Shown piece after piece: positions 23,985-34,905 of a stretch of DNA of 64,000 bases; position 1 is the first letter of the stretch; each line of letters opens with the position of its first letter. The position numbers and the translations under genes are program-made. The notes under the pieces were generated by a model. That model had not been told where the DNA came from, did no database searches, and saw nothing but the letters and a program-made list of their open reading frames with translations. The stretch is from Tridacna crocea. Lineage: Eukaryota > Mollusca > Bivalvia > Cardiida > Cardiidae. The stretch is from positions 18,503,501 through 18,567,500 of the forward strand of contig OX031072.1 of assembly GCA_943736015.1 (NCBI GenBank), given 5' to 3'.

Positions 23985-24155
23985 CCATAAACTGGTCCAA
24001 ATTGAAAGCATTTGCAGACGAAAAAATGAATGTGACTAAAGAATCGATAATTGTTTTTAAGCAGTTAGGTAAACATTGTGGGAAAAGAAGAAAATGCTGG
24101 TTACCAGCATTTTCTTCTTTTCCAACATTTTTTTCAAAATGCATCTTTCACAGCT
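23985..24155. mobile_element. TTAA hairpin MITE, variant hairpin
   Basis: CTGGTCCAAATTGAAAGCATT and TTTGCAGACGAAAAAATG precede a hairpin at about 24071-24125. A GGAG-to-GAAG change in the left arm is matched by CTCC-to-CTTC in the right. Termini not clear. Confidence 0.65.
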
Positions 24156-24686
24156 ATTAAGCAGTACATACTTCTTTTTCAAACAACGGTTTTTACTCTT
24201 TCCAACAACATAACACGCTGTTTGAGCAAAATGGAAATGTTCTGGAAATGTTCTTTTTATTGTGGATGTTTGATGAAAATTTAAACAAAGATGTACGAAC
24301 AGAAAAAAAAAGTACGCTGAATCACTAAAACCTCTAAATGATTTATTAAAAAATAATTATAATGATGATAGTGATAATAATAATAATAATGATAAAAAGA
24401 ACTTGTAAAGATTGCATAAAATAATTAAGACATGATCTGCGAAAACGGAGTTTAATGCATCTGGTAAAATATAGACTCAGGTCAGTCGGTGCAGCCTTAG
24501 CAGGCTTACCTGAAATAAACAAATCTTGTTATTGGTCAATAATCTGTTGGTCAAAGGGTAAGACCATGGCTGGTCTACCTCTTAACTCAGTCGGTTGTTT
24601 GACACACTCGATTTTAATTGACCCATCAAACTCCCTTTCACCAGAGCATGGGTAAATGAGTTAAGATTTGGGGTACTACAAACCAC
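24156..24686. other. no recognised gene
   Basis: AT-rich, with an (ATA/ATG)n tract at about 24360-24395. No coding signal. Confidence 0.4.
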
Positions 24687-24690
24687 TTAA

Positions 24691-24893
24691 CCCTTATCCT
24701 GATAGATAAATTAAATAAAATTCTATTTCGATAGCAAGAACCCAAAACACTGCTGTCAAAGTCATGGTTTGGGGAATGATATCTTATGTATCGGACAGTG
24801 TAGATCCAAAGTCATACTGCACGTTCAGTGCAGACTGATCTTAATCAGTACTGTCCGTAAAATATCAGCGAATCGCGATTTGCAACCTAAGGG
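24691..24893. mobile_element. second TTAA MITE family (CGGACAGTGTAGATC hairpin), copy
   Basis: Starts after TTAA (24687-24690) with CCCTTATCCTGATAGATAAA and has hairpin arms CGGACAGTGTAGATCCAAAG and TTAATCAGTACTGTCCG. The right end CCTAAGGGTAAA is slightly decayed. Confidence 0.7.
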
Positions 24894-24957
24894 TAAATAA
24901 GCTTTTGTGACAGTCCAGTCTGACTTTCGTTTTATGAAATCGAGTGCTTTGTTTATT

Positions 24958-25306
24958 ATTATACTGCAAAGAAACTCCTCGTGATCTGATTAGTTAACTT
25001 GCTGGGAGCATAGCAAGTACCCTGGCAAAAACCACGTAAAGCCAGTTTCCCTTTTGAGTGTCCCGTAAACATCACTACATGTGGAACACAACATCCAATA
25101 TTGCGCCGTCGATCGATTACCAGACTGCACATTTATGCACCAAACTGCACGTTTTAGTGACGTCAGTTTCAAATGACGTCAGTTCTCATTGAATTGGGGC
25201 ACTCAGAGGGTAATTTCTATTTCATCAGCATAATTGATTCGTAAGATTATAAAACAGGAAAATTTCGCTCAACGCGCTTTGAAATGGTAAAACTTTGCAG
25301 TATAAT
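24958..25306 (-). mobile_element. CTGCAAAG-end MITE, complete
   Basis: ATTATACTGCAAAG and CTTTGCAGTATAAT form the ends. Contains AGTGACGTCAG and ATGACGTCAG near 25150-25175. The hairpin element begins six bases beyond the right end. Confidence 0.8.
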
Positions 25307-25312
25307 AAATTC

Positions 25313-25456
25313 GTTGTACGGTCAGGTGGCAGTGGACTTTGAAACTTGTTCACGGCTGTATCGAATCATTTCGCCACCTCGCCTTCGGCTCGGGGCGACA
25401 TTATTCACCACAGTCGTGAACAAGTTTCCAAGTCCCCTGCCACTCGACCATACAAC
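25313..25456. mobile_element. GTTGTACGG hairpin element
   Basis: 144 bp, the same length as 50891-51034. Arms GGTCAGGTGGCAGTGGACTT and complement; the centre GCCTTCGGCTCGGGGC is intact but inverted relative to 50891. Confidence 0.75.
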
Positions 25457-25999
25457 TAATAATGTCTCAGCCAGGTGATGTACGATGTTCTATTGTCTGA
25501 AAAAGACTTTTTTATGGTAGTAAACGATCTGGGGATAATGCGAAACTAACCCTAATGCTGCTGAGTAGGACTCAATGCACTTCTCATGACAGTATACTCG
25601 TAAAGTAAGATCACATTGCACAGGATCCTAAATATTCACTGTCAGTTGCAATGATACTTTTTCCTAAAATAAAATCCAACATTTCTTAAATCGTAATATT
25701 TTTTGGATAGGGACCCTCAGGCATCTGGCCCTAGATTCCAGTTTCAGAATTTGTGCTCTCAGCATCGCATATAAATATCAACAACCACGGTATCTGACAG
25801 ACTTGTACCATAACCGCTGATTTGGCTGTCCGGAACCTTCATTAGTACGAGTTATCCATTCGCGGTGAAGGTTTACCATAATTACATAATTAAACACTTT
25901 GTTATAACAAGAACAATTTGTGTTTTTGCAAAGACTGTAGATTTTCTGTCACTAGATAATAATATGGCCTGCAACAAAAGGGACACTCGGACATTATTG
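25457..25999. other. no recognised gene between MITEs
   Basis: No coding signal or repeat borders. Ends with a scrap of family 1, ATATGGCCTGCAACAAAAGG. Confidence 0.4.
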
Positions 26000-26117
26000 G
26001 TTGTACAGTCAGATGGCAGGGGACTTAGAAACTTGTTCATGGCTGTGGTGAATCATGTCGCCCCAAGCCGAAGGCCGTGAACAAGTTTCCAAGTCCCCTG
26101 CCACCTGACCGTACAAC
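26000..26117. mobile_element. GTTGTACGG hairpin element, shortened right arm
   Basis: Left arm CAGATGGCAGGGGACTTAG to GTGAATCATGTCGCCCC. The right arm restarts at GCCGTGAACAAGTTTCC, so about 30 bases of pairing are deleted. Confidence 0.7.
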
Positions 26118-26123
26118 GAATTT

Positions 26124-26466
26124 ATTATACTGCAAAGTTTCCAAGTCCCTTTCAAAGCGCGTTAATCGAAATTTTCCTGTAGTATAATCTCACGAATCGA
26201 GTATCCTGACGAAATAGAAATTCCCTTCTGAGTGCCCCAATTCAATGAAAACTGACGTCACTGGAAACTGACGTCACTAAAACGTGCAGTTTGGTGCATA
26301 AATGTACAGTCTGGTGATCGATCGACGCCGCCATTGCACGTGTAGTGATGTTTACTGGGCACTCAAAAGGGAAGCTGGCTTTGCGTGGTTTTTGCCAGGG
26401 AACATGATGTATATGTTATCGGCATGTTAACCAATCAGATCACGAGAAATTTCTTTGCAGTATAAT
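26124..26466 (+). mobile_element. CTGCAAAG-end MITE, complete
   Basis: Ends ATTATACTGCAAAG and CTTTGCAGTATAAT. Two CTGACGTCACT words near 26250-26275, CGCCGCCATT near 26327, and ACCAATCAGATCACGAG near the right end. Confidence 0.8.
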
Positions 26467-26473
26467 AATATTA

Positions 26474-26544
26474 GTTGTACGGTTAGGTGGCAGGGGACTT
26501 GGAAACTTGTTCACGAGTGTGGTTAATCATGTCGCCCCGCGCCG
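26474..26544. mobile_element. half of a GTTGTACGG hairpin element
   Basis: Only the left arm (GGTTAGGTGGCAGGGGACTT to ATGTCGCCCCGCGCCG). The next CTGCAAAG-end element starts at once, giving body-arm-body order. Confidence 0.65.
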
Positions 26545-26883
26545 AATACTGCATAGCTTACCATTTCAAAGCACGTTAATCGAAATTTTCCTGTATTATA
26601 ATCTCAAGAATCGAGTAGACTGACGCAACAGAAATTCCCTTGTAAATGCCCGAATTCAATGAAAACAGACGTCACTGGAAATTGACGTCACTAAAACGTG
26701 CGGTTTGGTGCATAAATGTGCAGTCTGGTGATCGATCGACGCCCCCATTTTTGATGTTGTGTTGCAGGTGTAGTGATGTTTACGGGGCACTCAAAAGGGA
26801 AATTGGTTTTACGGGGTTTTTGCCAGAGAATATGATATACATGTTTACCAATCAGATCACGAGAAATTTCTTTGCAGTATAAT
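26545..26883 (+). mobile_element. CTGCAAAG-end MITE, complete
   Basis: Ends AATACTGCATAGC (mutated) and CTTTGCAGTATAAT; ACGTCACTGGAAATTGACGT inside, and ACCAATCAGATCACGAG near the end. Second tandem copy after 26124-26466. Confidence 0.75.
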
Positions 26884-26892
26884 AATAACGTG

Positions 26893-27110
26893 CTGTTGTC
26901 TCGGTGCAGCCTGCGTAGTCAGTGTAGGCTAATCCGAGAGGGCACTTTACGACTACATTACATTTTGTCCTGTAGTAGAATTTTGCAAAACAGAAAATTA
27001 CATAAAAACGGAAAATGTCGTTTCGGACTAGTCTGCACGGACTGTGCAGGCTGATCCAAGATGACACTGTAAGCAAATATTCGAATGCCTTTCTCATGCA
27101 CAGACCATAT
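26893..27110. mobile_element. palindromic MITE, family 1
   Basis: CAGCCTGCGTAGTCAGTGTAGG, CTACATTACATTTTGTCC, TTTGCAAAACAGAAAATTAC and GTGCAGGCTGATCCAAGATG follow the order seen at 508-778. The left end is cut at the preceding MITE. Confidence 0.65.
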
Positions 27111-27313
27111 TAGTTGTACATTTCCAAGTATCGACATGCCAGTCTCAGTCATTATTTTTTATTTTAATGGATAGATTACTATTTCTGCAGTTTCTCTGTA
27201 AAATTCCAACTTCAATACATAATAAATATATTATTTATGTTATATGATATCCAGTGTAGAAAGATGTTCAGGGAAGGAATAAATCATGATGATTATAAAC
27301 ATTTTTTTATTCG

Positions 27314-28267
27314 ATGAGATTCAAGAGCACTTTCAATTCTTCTGACACTTGTCTTCTTTTCTCAAAGTTAAATAATGTTAATTATCAGGAACTAGGACTA
27401 ATGATTGGCTCTAAGCACTTCTTTAATCGTATTCTCTACAATGGTGGAATAAGGTATGTTAAAGATATGCTAAATGAAGATGGTAGCTTTAAAACGTGGA
27501 ACGACATGAGAAATACTGTTAATAACGGAATCAACGTTTTAGAATTTTACAGCATTATCAACGCTATTAAAGCGCTGTTTGCAGAAAACAATATTAATAA
27601 TAACAAGAATGAACCATTTCAAGGTTTCCATAACCCAAATACAAACTGCTATTTTTATCAAATAATTACTATATCTTGTAATAACAAAATCACATATAAC
27701 ACTCTGATAAAGAATAACGAAAACCGTCATGCCACAGAAAGTGGAATAGCACTTTTCCAAACTCCAATATTAATTGGAATGTAATACATAGCAATGTTTT
27801 TAAGTATTCAAGTGATAGATACTCCCAATGGTTTCAAACAAGAATAATACACAGGATTTTTCCAACAAACTCGCTTCTTTTTAAAATGACCTTGGCCGAA
27901 AAAAATACGTGTTGTTTCTGTAACAGATGTGAAGAGACTATATCACACTTATTGTACGAATGTCAAAACATTAAACCTATTTGGGAGCGCATTTCAAAAC
28001 TTGTTAATAATTTAGATCAGTCGATGTCAGTAAACAAACAAAACGCACTTTTGGGTTCAAATGAAACAAATTTGAAGCTAGACAGATTACTTCTTGAAAC
28101 AAAAAAAAAAATGTATACAAATGTAGAAATAAAGATATAAACCATCCTTATTATGCTTGAAAAATTGTCTCTTGTATAGTCTTGGCATTATTAGAAGCTC
28201 AAAAAATTATGAAAATGAACGAAGGCTTACAACAATTGTAGAATACATTAGTCAGAGACTCCCATAA
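27314..28267 (+). pseudogene. LINE (non-LTR retrotransposon) ORF2 C-terminal fragment
   Basis: The frame at 27314-27784 reads like the linker after a reverse transcriptase (SKLNNVNYQELGL, WNDMRNTVNN), and another frame from 27886 encodes CCFCNRCEETISHLLYEC followed by IWERISKL. That Cys-Cys-His-Cys pattern is the zinc-binding motif at the C-terminus of LINE-type reverse transcriptases. After a further frameshift near 28135 the C-terminal tail continues (IIRSSKNYENERR) to a stop near 28267. At least two frame breaks and no catalytic YADD core in this stretch, so it is a 5'-truncated dead copy. The 3' untranslated part may extend to the (CAAAT)n tract at 29179-29199. Confidence 0.75.
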
Positions 28268-29950
28268 CCAAAAGCATTTCTTTTTTACATGCACAGGAAC
28301 AGTGATGCAGTGCTAAAGCCTCAAAAGAATACTACTTAATGTTACATTTCCCTTTAGCTTTTGACGCTTCAGCACTGTTCATTGAACAAAAATAAAAGTT
28401 ACACTTCATCAACAAAGTCACTTGCACACTCACGGTTCTCACACAATATGTTTTTTTTTCACAATTATACATGTATACAAAAAGTATGCCTTTTTTGTCC
28501 ACATAGTAGAGAATACCATTTACGAAAAAGTAAACATTGATTAGTCTAAAACGAGTGTTAAATCTTTATGTCTTTGTAAATATATCAAAAATAAGAGTGC
28601 AATAATAGGTGTAAGAATTTAGAATCTGTATCTACATTTTTGTTTAACGTTTTTATTTACTAACACAGATTACTAATACCAAATTGTAAGGTGCATTGAT
28701 GGATGGCCACGACCCTCATGCATCATTTTGACGTGGACAATAAAAAAATGCAATAATTTTATGTCATCACCTGCAATAAAAAAGGAACTAGGATGTAAAA
28801 TATTCTGATAAGCTTCCGTGTAGCTTTGTACTGTTTTATCCATTCTGTAACCCAAAAATATATCTTTTCTTCTTTTCATATGGAAGTTGTATTTTTTTTT
28901 TTTTTTTTTTCCAAAACTTGTTTACCCTTTCTTTCTTGTTGCAACATCTAATTCTGTTTTCTCAAGCCGATATCATTTTATTATCCCTTTTTTGCTCCAC
29001 TATGTAAAAATGCTTTTTGCAAATAGAACAAAATAGTATATCTAGATCTTGTTTGGTGTCGGGTAGGAGTCAAATGGTCTTAAACGCCTTCAACATTATT
29101 TTAGTTATATCAGCTGCGACTCACTTCTTTCAATTCTTATATGTTACCGACTGAGCTGACATAATTCGTTGCAAAAATTCAAATCAAATCAAATCAAAAG
29201 GTAGTCATAATAGTTATACCACACTGTACAGAATTTTAGAGAAAAAGCGGGGAAGCAACAACATTTTTTTTTCGGTATTATATTCTTCGATTTTGTACAG
29301 ATTGCGCTGCGCATATTTGTTCATGATTATAAATGCACCCGAGAATCAGCCCTTAGAGCAACATCACTTTCAGTCCTTTGACTTTTTTCTTTTGTGTGTG
29401 TGTGTGTGTGTTCTAAATCTAATATATCTAGCAGTTTAGTCTTAACAAAACGATCACGTTTGTTAACAACCTGAAGGAAAAGAAAACTGTTGTATGCAAT
29501 GTTTAAAAAGTGAAAAAATGATGACTAGCATTTTCTCTTTTGCTCAAAATGTTTGTAAATTTTTTAAAAACACAACAAAGTCTAATATACTCTGTTGTCG
29601 ACACCTACTAGATAGGCACAGATAGATTGTAACGAGACTTTTTGGATTAGAATAGTAGCAAACGATGATACATGTAAGCTCTCTCACTTATTTTAAAGAA
29701 ATAATCTTTTCTTTCTATTCTAATGACAACCATCTTGGAAAAAATATAATCGGATGTATTTGTCTTGTGGGTGACTCGTTTCTTTTGGACACCGCCATCA
29801 CTAAAGTTAAGTCTACAGAGCTCCCTACACGGAAATTGTCATGTTCCCTGGAGCTTGCCAGCAGACAGAAATATATAAGCGAAGGATATAATCCAATCAG
29901 ATCACGACAAATTTATTTGCAGTATAGAAAAGAGATGTACATTATTTTCG
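28268..29950. other. possible LINE 3' tail and unassigned sequence
   Basis: Holds T-runs (28890-28910), a (CAAAT)n tract (29179-29199) that could mark a LINE 3' end, a (TG)n tract (29393-29410), and a terminal scrap of the CTGCAAAG-end MITE at 29885-29929. The stretch 29690-29745 resembles 49205-49255. No gene. Confidence 0.45.
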
Positions 29951-30674
29951 TTTAACGCTTTTTTGCTCTTTGGAATACATGTACTTGATTTCAAAGTATT
30001 GAGTCGAGGTTACATTTGCAATTATTTTACTTATAGTATCACATTCCAAACACTGACATGAGGATACTAATAATTTCAGCAGTGAACAGCTTAATTTTGT
30101 TGTCATTCTTCATAGTAGACGTCATTTATTACCATTAAAACCTTAAGAACCTTTCATGTGTCATTTCAGCACCATAGTCGATCTACACTGCTCCTTGGAC
30201 CTAGAAGGATTTCTTTCAAAGATACTTTGAAATGGCCTTTTTTAAAATAACAACTCATATTTAATCAATAAAATATTTATATACATATTGATTTTTATAC
30301 ATATAGAGATCCTATGAGCGGACAATAATCATAACAATATTCTACTCAAGTCGATTTGTCATCAAGTGTTAAACGTCACTCCTCTCTATTTTACCAGAAC
30401 GCATTACCCGCCGGCATATTTTCTAAATCAGTAGGTAGGTAGATAAACAGATTGATACCTCTGTATTGACTAAAAAGCTTTTTTCTTTTCACACCGTAGT
30501 TGTCTTATCCCTTAGTAGTATAAAGCCCACTGTCATCTTCCTGCCTTTCTTTTAAAAAAAACAGAAGACGTTCATGTAAATACAATGACACAGTTGGTAC
30601 GTGACACAACTGTATGTAAAACAAAACACCATTCTTGTATCATATTCTTTCAAGCAGCGATCGCAAACTGTAAA
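29951..30674. other. 3' flank of the TRPV-like gene
   Basis: No coding signal. The only candidate poly(A) signal I see for the minus-strand gene is ATTAAA (complement at 30260-30265), about 410 bases past the stop, so the 3' end is uncertain. Confidence 0.35.
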
Positions 30675-32018
30675 TCATTGCTCAGAATTCTCGGTAATTT
30701 CTAGGGAAGAAGTCTGATAAACATTAACCACTTGTGTCGGATTAGTAGTTTTTGGTGTGGTCTTTCGTTTCGAACGTGCTGTTATAGAACCTAAATAGTG
30801 TTCAAAGAGTTGAACAGCGGAACGCAAAGCTGTATCATCATTTTCATCCTCAATTCGCACTACCAACATTCTCCGCTTGACAACAGCGTTTGATTTCCAA
30901 ACATTTCTAATCTGTTTTATTTTCCCAGCCGTTGCGCAAAAACGGTATGGAAGAAACATTTCAAGATGGATTATAGTATACAACCTCTGTAGTTGAACAT
31001 GGGCTTTCCTGGATACCTCACTGGTCAGTTGCGAACAAGTATTGGACATTACAGCAATCAGTGCGTTTAACAGCAGAAGAGTTGTCATAAGAACAAACAT
31101 AACAAATATACTTACGGAAACAACGGGCTGGCGGGCACTAAAGAGCACATTGAGCTCTCCAATGCCTAACATTATGGTAAACATTTTAACAAAGGTTTCG
31201 ACAATATTATCAAATACATCCTCGTCCTCGTGTGGTTTTGCTTTTTGCATTGCGACAAACATAGCCAATGAAAAGCCGATCAATAACGTACCGAAAACTG
31301 CACCAAACTGGAGCAGGTGGATTGCTGTATGTTGAATTAGAGCTGTGAAAAATCCGAACTTTTCAAAAACATTGAGAAAAAAAATGAGTAAGAACCAACC
31401 CAGAATGATGTTGTAAGACAAAAGGAAGTTCTGATAACTCGATGTATTGAAAACAAATGCATAATCTACTATTATGCACAGCCCAAATAGAATGAATAAA
31501 ATAAAGTACCAGCTCCAAGGTTTTTGCAAGTTGTACTTCGTGCGTCGATAGATGTAAACTATGAAACTGAGGCCATGTACCAAAAAACATACGGAACCGT
31601 ACAAGACGACGATAGTGCTTGAGCCGACGACTTGATCTACGTTGTCGTATTCATCGGAGCTTGAATCTTGTTCCGCAGGCGGGTTACCTAACCTTGAGCG
31701 TACGATGGCACTCCATGAAAACAGGAGCATAGTAATGACATGCACAGCCATCCACAACAAAACCCAGGGCTTGTATTTGTACCATTTTTCGGTTATCGTT
31801 TTACTTATAACATTTAGGCAGACAAAGCGTGTTGCTATTCCGTATGACGTGAGATTTCCAATAAAAAAGAGTATGGAATAATTGATGTCTGGCTCCTGGT
31901 TTGTTTTTTCTATTTTGTCTTTGTTTTGGCCATCCTCAACCGGGATGGTTTCAATGTCTGTTATGTCGAATATGTCATCATCAAGACTTTCTTTTTCTCT
32001 GTCATTGGTCCTGTATAC
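30675..32018 (-). CDS. TRPV-like cation channel, exon 2 (transmembrane and C-terminal part)
   Basis: 447 codons plus stop, after an acceptor ...TTTTTACATAG|GTATACAGG (AG complement at 32019-32020), phase 0 with exon 1. Numbered from the exon 1 ATG: S1 about 406-428, S2 456-480, S3 491-513, S4 521-540, S5 557-580, pore filter GIGE 608-611, S6 622-646 with LLNALIAVMSNT, then VQLQRLYTIIHLE (665-677), which matches the TRP-domain pattern of vanilloid channels. The S1-S2 loop is acidic. The tail is basic (RSKRK) and ends ITENSEQ. Forms a non-selective or calcium-permeable channel as a tetramer in the membrane, by family knowledge. A Glu replaces the Asp usual in GMGD-type TRPV filters. The close tandem paralogue is at 62998. 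TRPV assignment is strong; the subtype is not resolved. Confidence 0.9.
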   Translation of the reverse strand, partial: VYRTNDREKESLDDDIFDITDIETIPVEDGQNKDKIEKTNQEPDINYSILFFIGNLTSYGIATRFVCLNVISKTITEKWYKYKPWVLLWMAVHVITMLLFSWSAIVRSRLGNPPAEQDSSSDEYDNVDQVVGSSTIVVLYGSVCFLVHGLSFIVYIYRRTKYNLQKPWSWYFILFILFGLCIIVDYAFVFNTSSYQNFLLSYNIILGWFLLIFFLNVFEKFGFFTALIQHTAIHLLQFGAVFGTLLIGFSLAMFVAMQKAKPHEDEDVFDNIVETFVKMFTIMLGIGELNVLFSARQPVVSVSIFVMFVLMTTLLLLNALIAVMSNTCSQLTSEVSRKAHVQLQRLYTIIHLEMFLPYRFCATAGKIKQIRNVWKSNAVVKRRMLVVRIEDENDDTALRSAVQLFEHYLGSITARSKRKTTPKTTNPTQVVNVYQTSSLEITENSEQ

Positions 32019-32417
32019 CTATGTAAAAATTAAAAAGAAAATCTTGCATTAAAGCACTGGACAGAAAACGGAGTGTTGTTGGCGTATGGATGGAGCAGGT
32101 ATAAGCAAAAAAAGAAAATAAAGAAAAAATGTTTTCAGCGTAACTGTAATCATTTAGTTCATAAAGAATAATATAATGTAATCAATTAGTTCCTGCTTAT
32201 ACATCTAAATGCTTGGGTATGAAGGACATAGTGGAACAAATTCCATCAAGAAAATTTCTAGGCGATTGTTTATCCAGATACATATGCGTCCTGTGTCCGT
32301 CCTGTGTCTTGATGAAAAATAGAGACAGGTTTTCTCTCTCTTTCTCTCAAACAATATTTATAAAAAAAAAAAAGATCAGAAGATTTCAGATGTCGATTAC
32401 CTATATACTTTTCTCAC
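32019..32417 (-). other. intron of the TRPV-like gene
   Basis: 399 bases between donor AAG|GTGAGA (reading on the minus strand, exon edge 32418) and acceptor ACATAG|GT (exon edge 32018). Phase 0 on both sides. A T-rich tract lies near the donor side (32340-32400 on the plus strand). Confidence 0.85.
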
Positions 32418-33386
32418 CTTTCGCTGGAGAATGTGCTGAAACAACTCAAATCGTCCATGTTTGGCTGCAAGCTGAAGCGGGGTAAGACGCTCATGGTTTT
32501 TCATTCTCCATAAACTTTCCGGTCGACCTTTCTTCCTTATGTCTTTTGTATCCAGGTCACTTCCTTTTTTCTCAAGAAACAATTCAATTTTTTTCATGGT
32601 AGCTATAATTTTACTTTCTTTCTCGGGGAATACCATTGCATAGCGTACCAAAGAATGATACATATTTTCTTTGTAGTTGTTGTAGGAATCGAAATGAATA
32701 CCGTTGTTCAACAAAATTTTAATGGCTTTTATGTCCAGTGTCCTTGCTACAATATTTAGAATAGTTTTACCTCTTAATAAATGACCCTTTGACACCGTAT
32801 TATCCAAGTTGACTTTATTCAAATCATACAGACTCTCTGTTCTTTTATTTTCTTTAAGCATATGACTCAAAATTACATGTTTGTAACTCTCCGCTGCCTT
32901 GGTTGTTGTCTCTTTTACAACCATAAGATGTATAGGGGTTGGACCCTCGTCAATATCTGCGGCATCCCTTTTTACCATAGATGAAGCGCATATCGTTGAT
33001 GGACATCCCGCAGCTAAGCACTGTATAATTCTTTTCAAGGCTTCTCTTTCATCTTCTTCCTCTGGAATTGGTTGACTAGTTGCAAAAAATAACAGTGTTT
33101 TCTTCCATTTTGCAGATTCAACATGATTTTCTTCTAGAATTCCCGAGTATGCAAGATTTATTCCAAGAAAAGGAACAATATCATTTTTGTAATCATCAAA
33201 CATTTTCTTTTCCCGAAGTTTGGTTTCTCCATGTTTTTTCAGAACACCTTCTAGAATCTTTTCAAATCTTATCACAAGTTTCCTAAAGTCAATCAAACCT
33301 TTATTACAATAGTTAGAGTTCTTTATATACTGTTTGTAAAGGGAGTCTCTGCTGAACACATCAAGTATCACAAAAAGTTTTTCCAT
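32418..33386 (-). CDS. TRPV-like cation channel, exon 1 (cytosolic ankyrin-repeat part)
   Basis: 323 codons from ATG at 33386-33384 to the GTGAGA donor. An in-frame TAA (33407-33405) lies just upstream and no good pyrimidine tract supports an acceptor there, so this ATG is the likely start; a start on an earlier exon spliced at 33404 cannot be excluded. Ankyrin-type helices are visible at GPTPIHLMVV (148-157), GKTILNIVARTLDIKAIKIL (206-225) and LTPLQLAAKHGRFELFQHIL (301-320); the last is the most typical and matches the final ankyrin repeat of TRPV proteins. Diverged repeats probably fill the gaps. The total protein of 770 residues is ordinary for the family. Function: cytosolic assembly and ligand or partner binding by the channel. 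Confidence 0.88.
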
Positions 33387-34800
33387 TTTTAGGTTTTCCG
33401 GCACTTAGTAAAATTATTAGGTCAACCATTGACTGCATTCGATAGCTTTCTTTTTCAGTAATAATCACTCTGTAATTGCAAAACTGTGAATAAGTGAAAG
33501 TTACGAAAGACGTTTATTCTGAAGGAAGGTAAACAAATATCGGTTTTCGTTTCTACGTGTAAATGATAAAGTTACATCTAGGTCCTTCACAATATGTGCT
33601 GGTATAGTAGAAGGTCATATTCCTTGCTTTAATCGCATAGCTACCGACATATTCAATACAACAAATCATTATAAATATTGAACAGCGTATTAGCTCCTCT
33701 TTGCATTTTTTTTTCTATTTTTATACATAAGTTATTTACAAAAACATGCTGCAACAAACTGTAGGAAATGTCACTCAGAAATCGGCTTTTAGTATCCCAT
33801 GTACTGGGTTAGCTTTTATTCAAAAGAGAACGCTATCCTTTGGAAAATAGTGTGTCAATTTAATTACCAATTACCATTTTTTCACTCAAGAAACAAAAAA
33901 TTCTGTCTCACTGTTTCATTAGATATCTTCATTCAACTTTTACACAGCACACTTGAATTATGGATGATTGCATCTAGGTTAAGCTTTCTCGCATACATAA
34001 ATGCTGAACTTGTCAATGATTTTCTATATTCTCGTATATATTGTGTTTCCCTCTCCTTTTTAATTAGTCCTTAAACTTGTATAGAGATGTATTCTGCAAA
34101 TACTTCTTTTTTCCCGCTCATATTCTCTTAAGATAAGATAGATCGTAAGTGAAAAAATGGAATTTGAGACGCTTTACAGTAAGTTCCGTTCCTTTACCTT
34201 GTTCCGTTGAAGTAAGAATGAAAGAAGTCAGAACACGTTATTAAATCTAAAGAATAAGTGTCGTTCTTTCTTCAATAGATAAACGAATAGAAAAGGATTA
34301 ATAGATATATAAATGAATAAATGATGCTAAATTCAACAAAAATGAAACAAGCAAAAATGTCTAAACGATTTGGCCAAAAGTAAAAAGTAAGAGAATATGA
34401 TCAAATAAAACAGTTAAGTCGTATTATTTCTATAATGATAAATGCATGCAAGAATCAATAAATAAATCAGAGCTCCAGGTAAGAGCGAGTGATGGTATTC
34501 TAAATCCATTATTTCTCTTCCAAATCCTATGTTGCGGGTACTCATTAGAATTGCCGCGACGAGACAATTTTAAAGTGTACCCATTACAATTAAAGAGAAT
34601 AATGAATATTTTCAATTTTTGAAATCAAAATCACTGACTCTATCTGGGTATCTGTAATAAAGATATAGAAAGAAAAATAAATAGATTTAACAACCGAGAT
34701 CAGCGAAAAACGAGCCAACGTTTGAGCAAATGATAGCTTAATGGAATAAATCCAAGAAAGAAAGTTAAAGAAAAATAACATTTGAGACGGTTTGTCTCAT
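33387..34800. other. 5' flank of the TRPV-like gene, no gene recognised
   Basis: AT-rich flank that should hold the minus-strand promoter. No TATA box or other motif stands out. Short frames at 33799 and 34430-34781 have no signature. Confidence 0.4.
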
Positions 34801-34829
34801 TTCCTTACAATTTTCTGCCGACTTACCAA

Positions 34830-34905
34830 AAAAAGAAAGAAAAAAAAAAGAAAGAAAAAAAAAAAAGAAAAAAAAAAAGAAAGAAAAAAAAAAGAAACAA
34901 GAAAA
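34830..34905. repeat. A-rich (GAAA)n tract
   Basis: Runs of AAAGAAAG and A8-A10 over about 70 bases; a simple repeat or a retroposon tail. Confidence 0.85.

Noticed and set aside
32397..33404. Start of the TRPV exon at 33404 and end at 32397
   Set aside because: 33404 is a GTG directly after an in-frame TAA; the 3' end reads through a clear GTGAGA donor at 32417.
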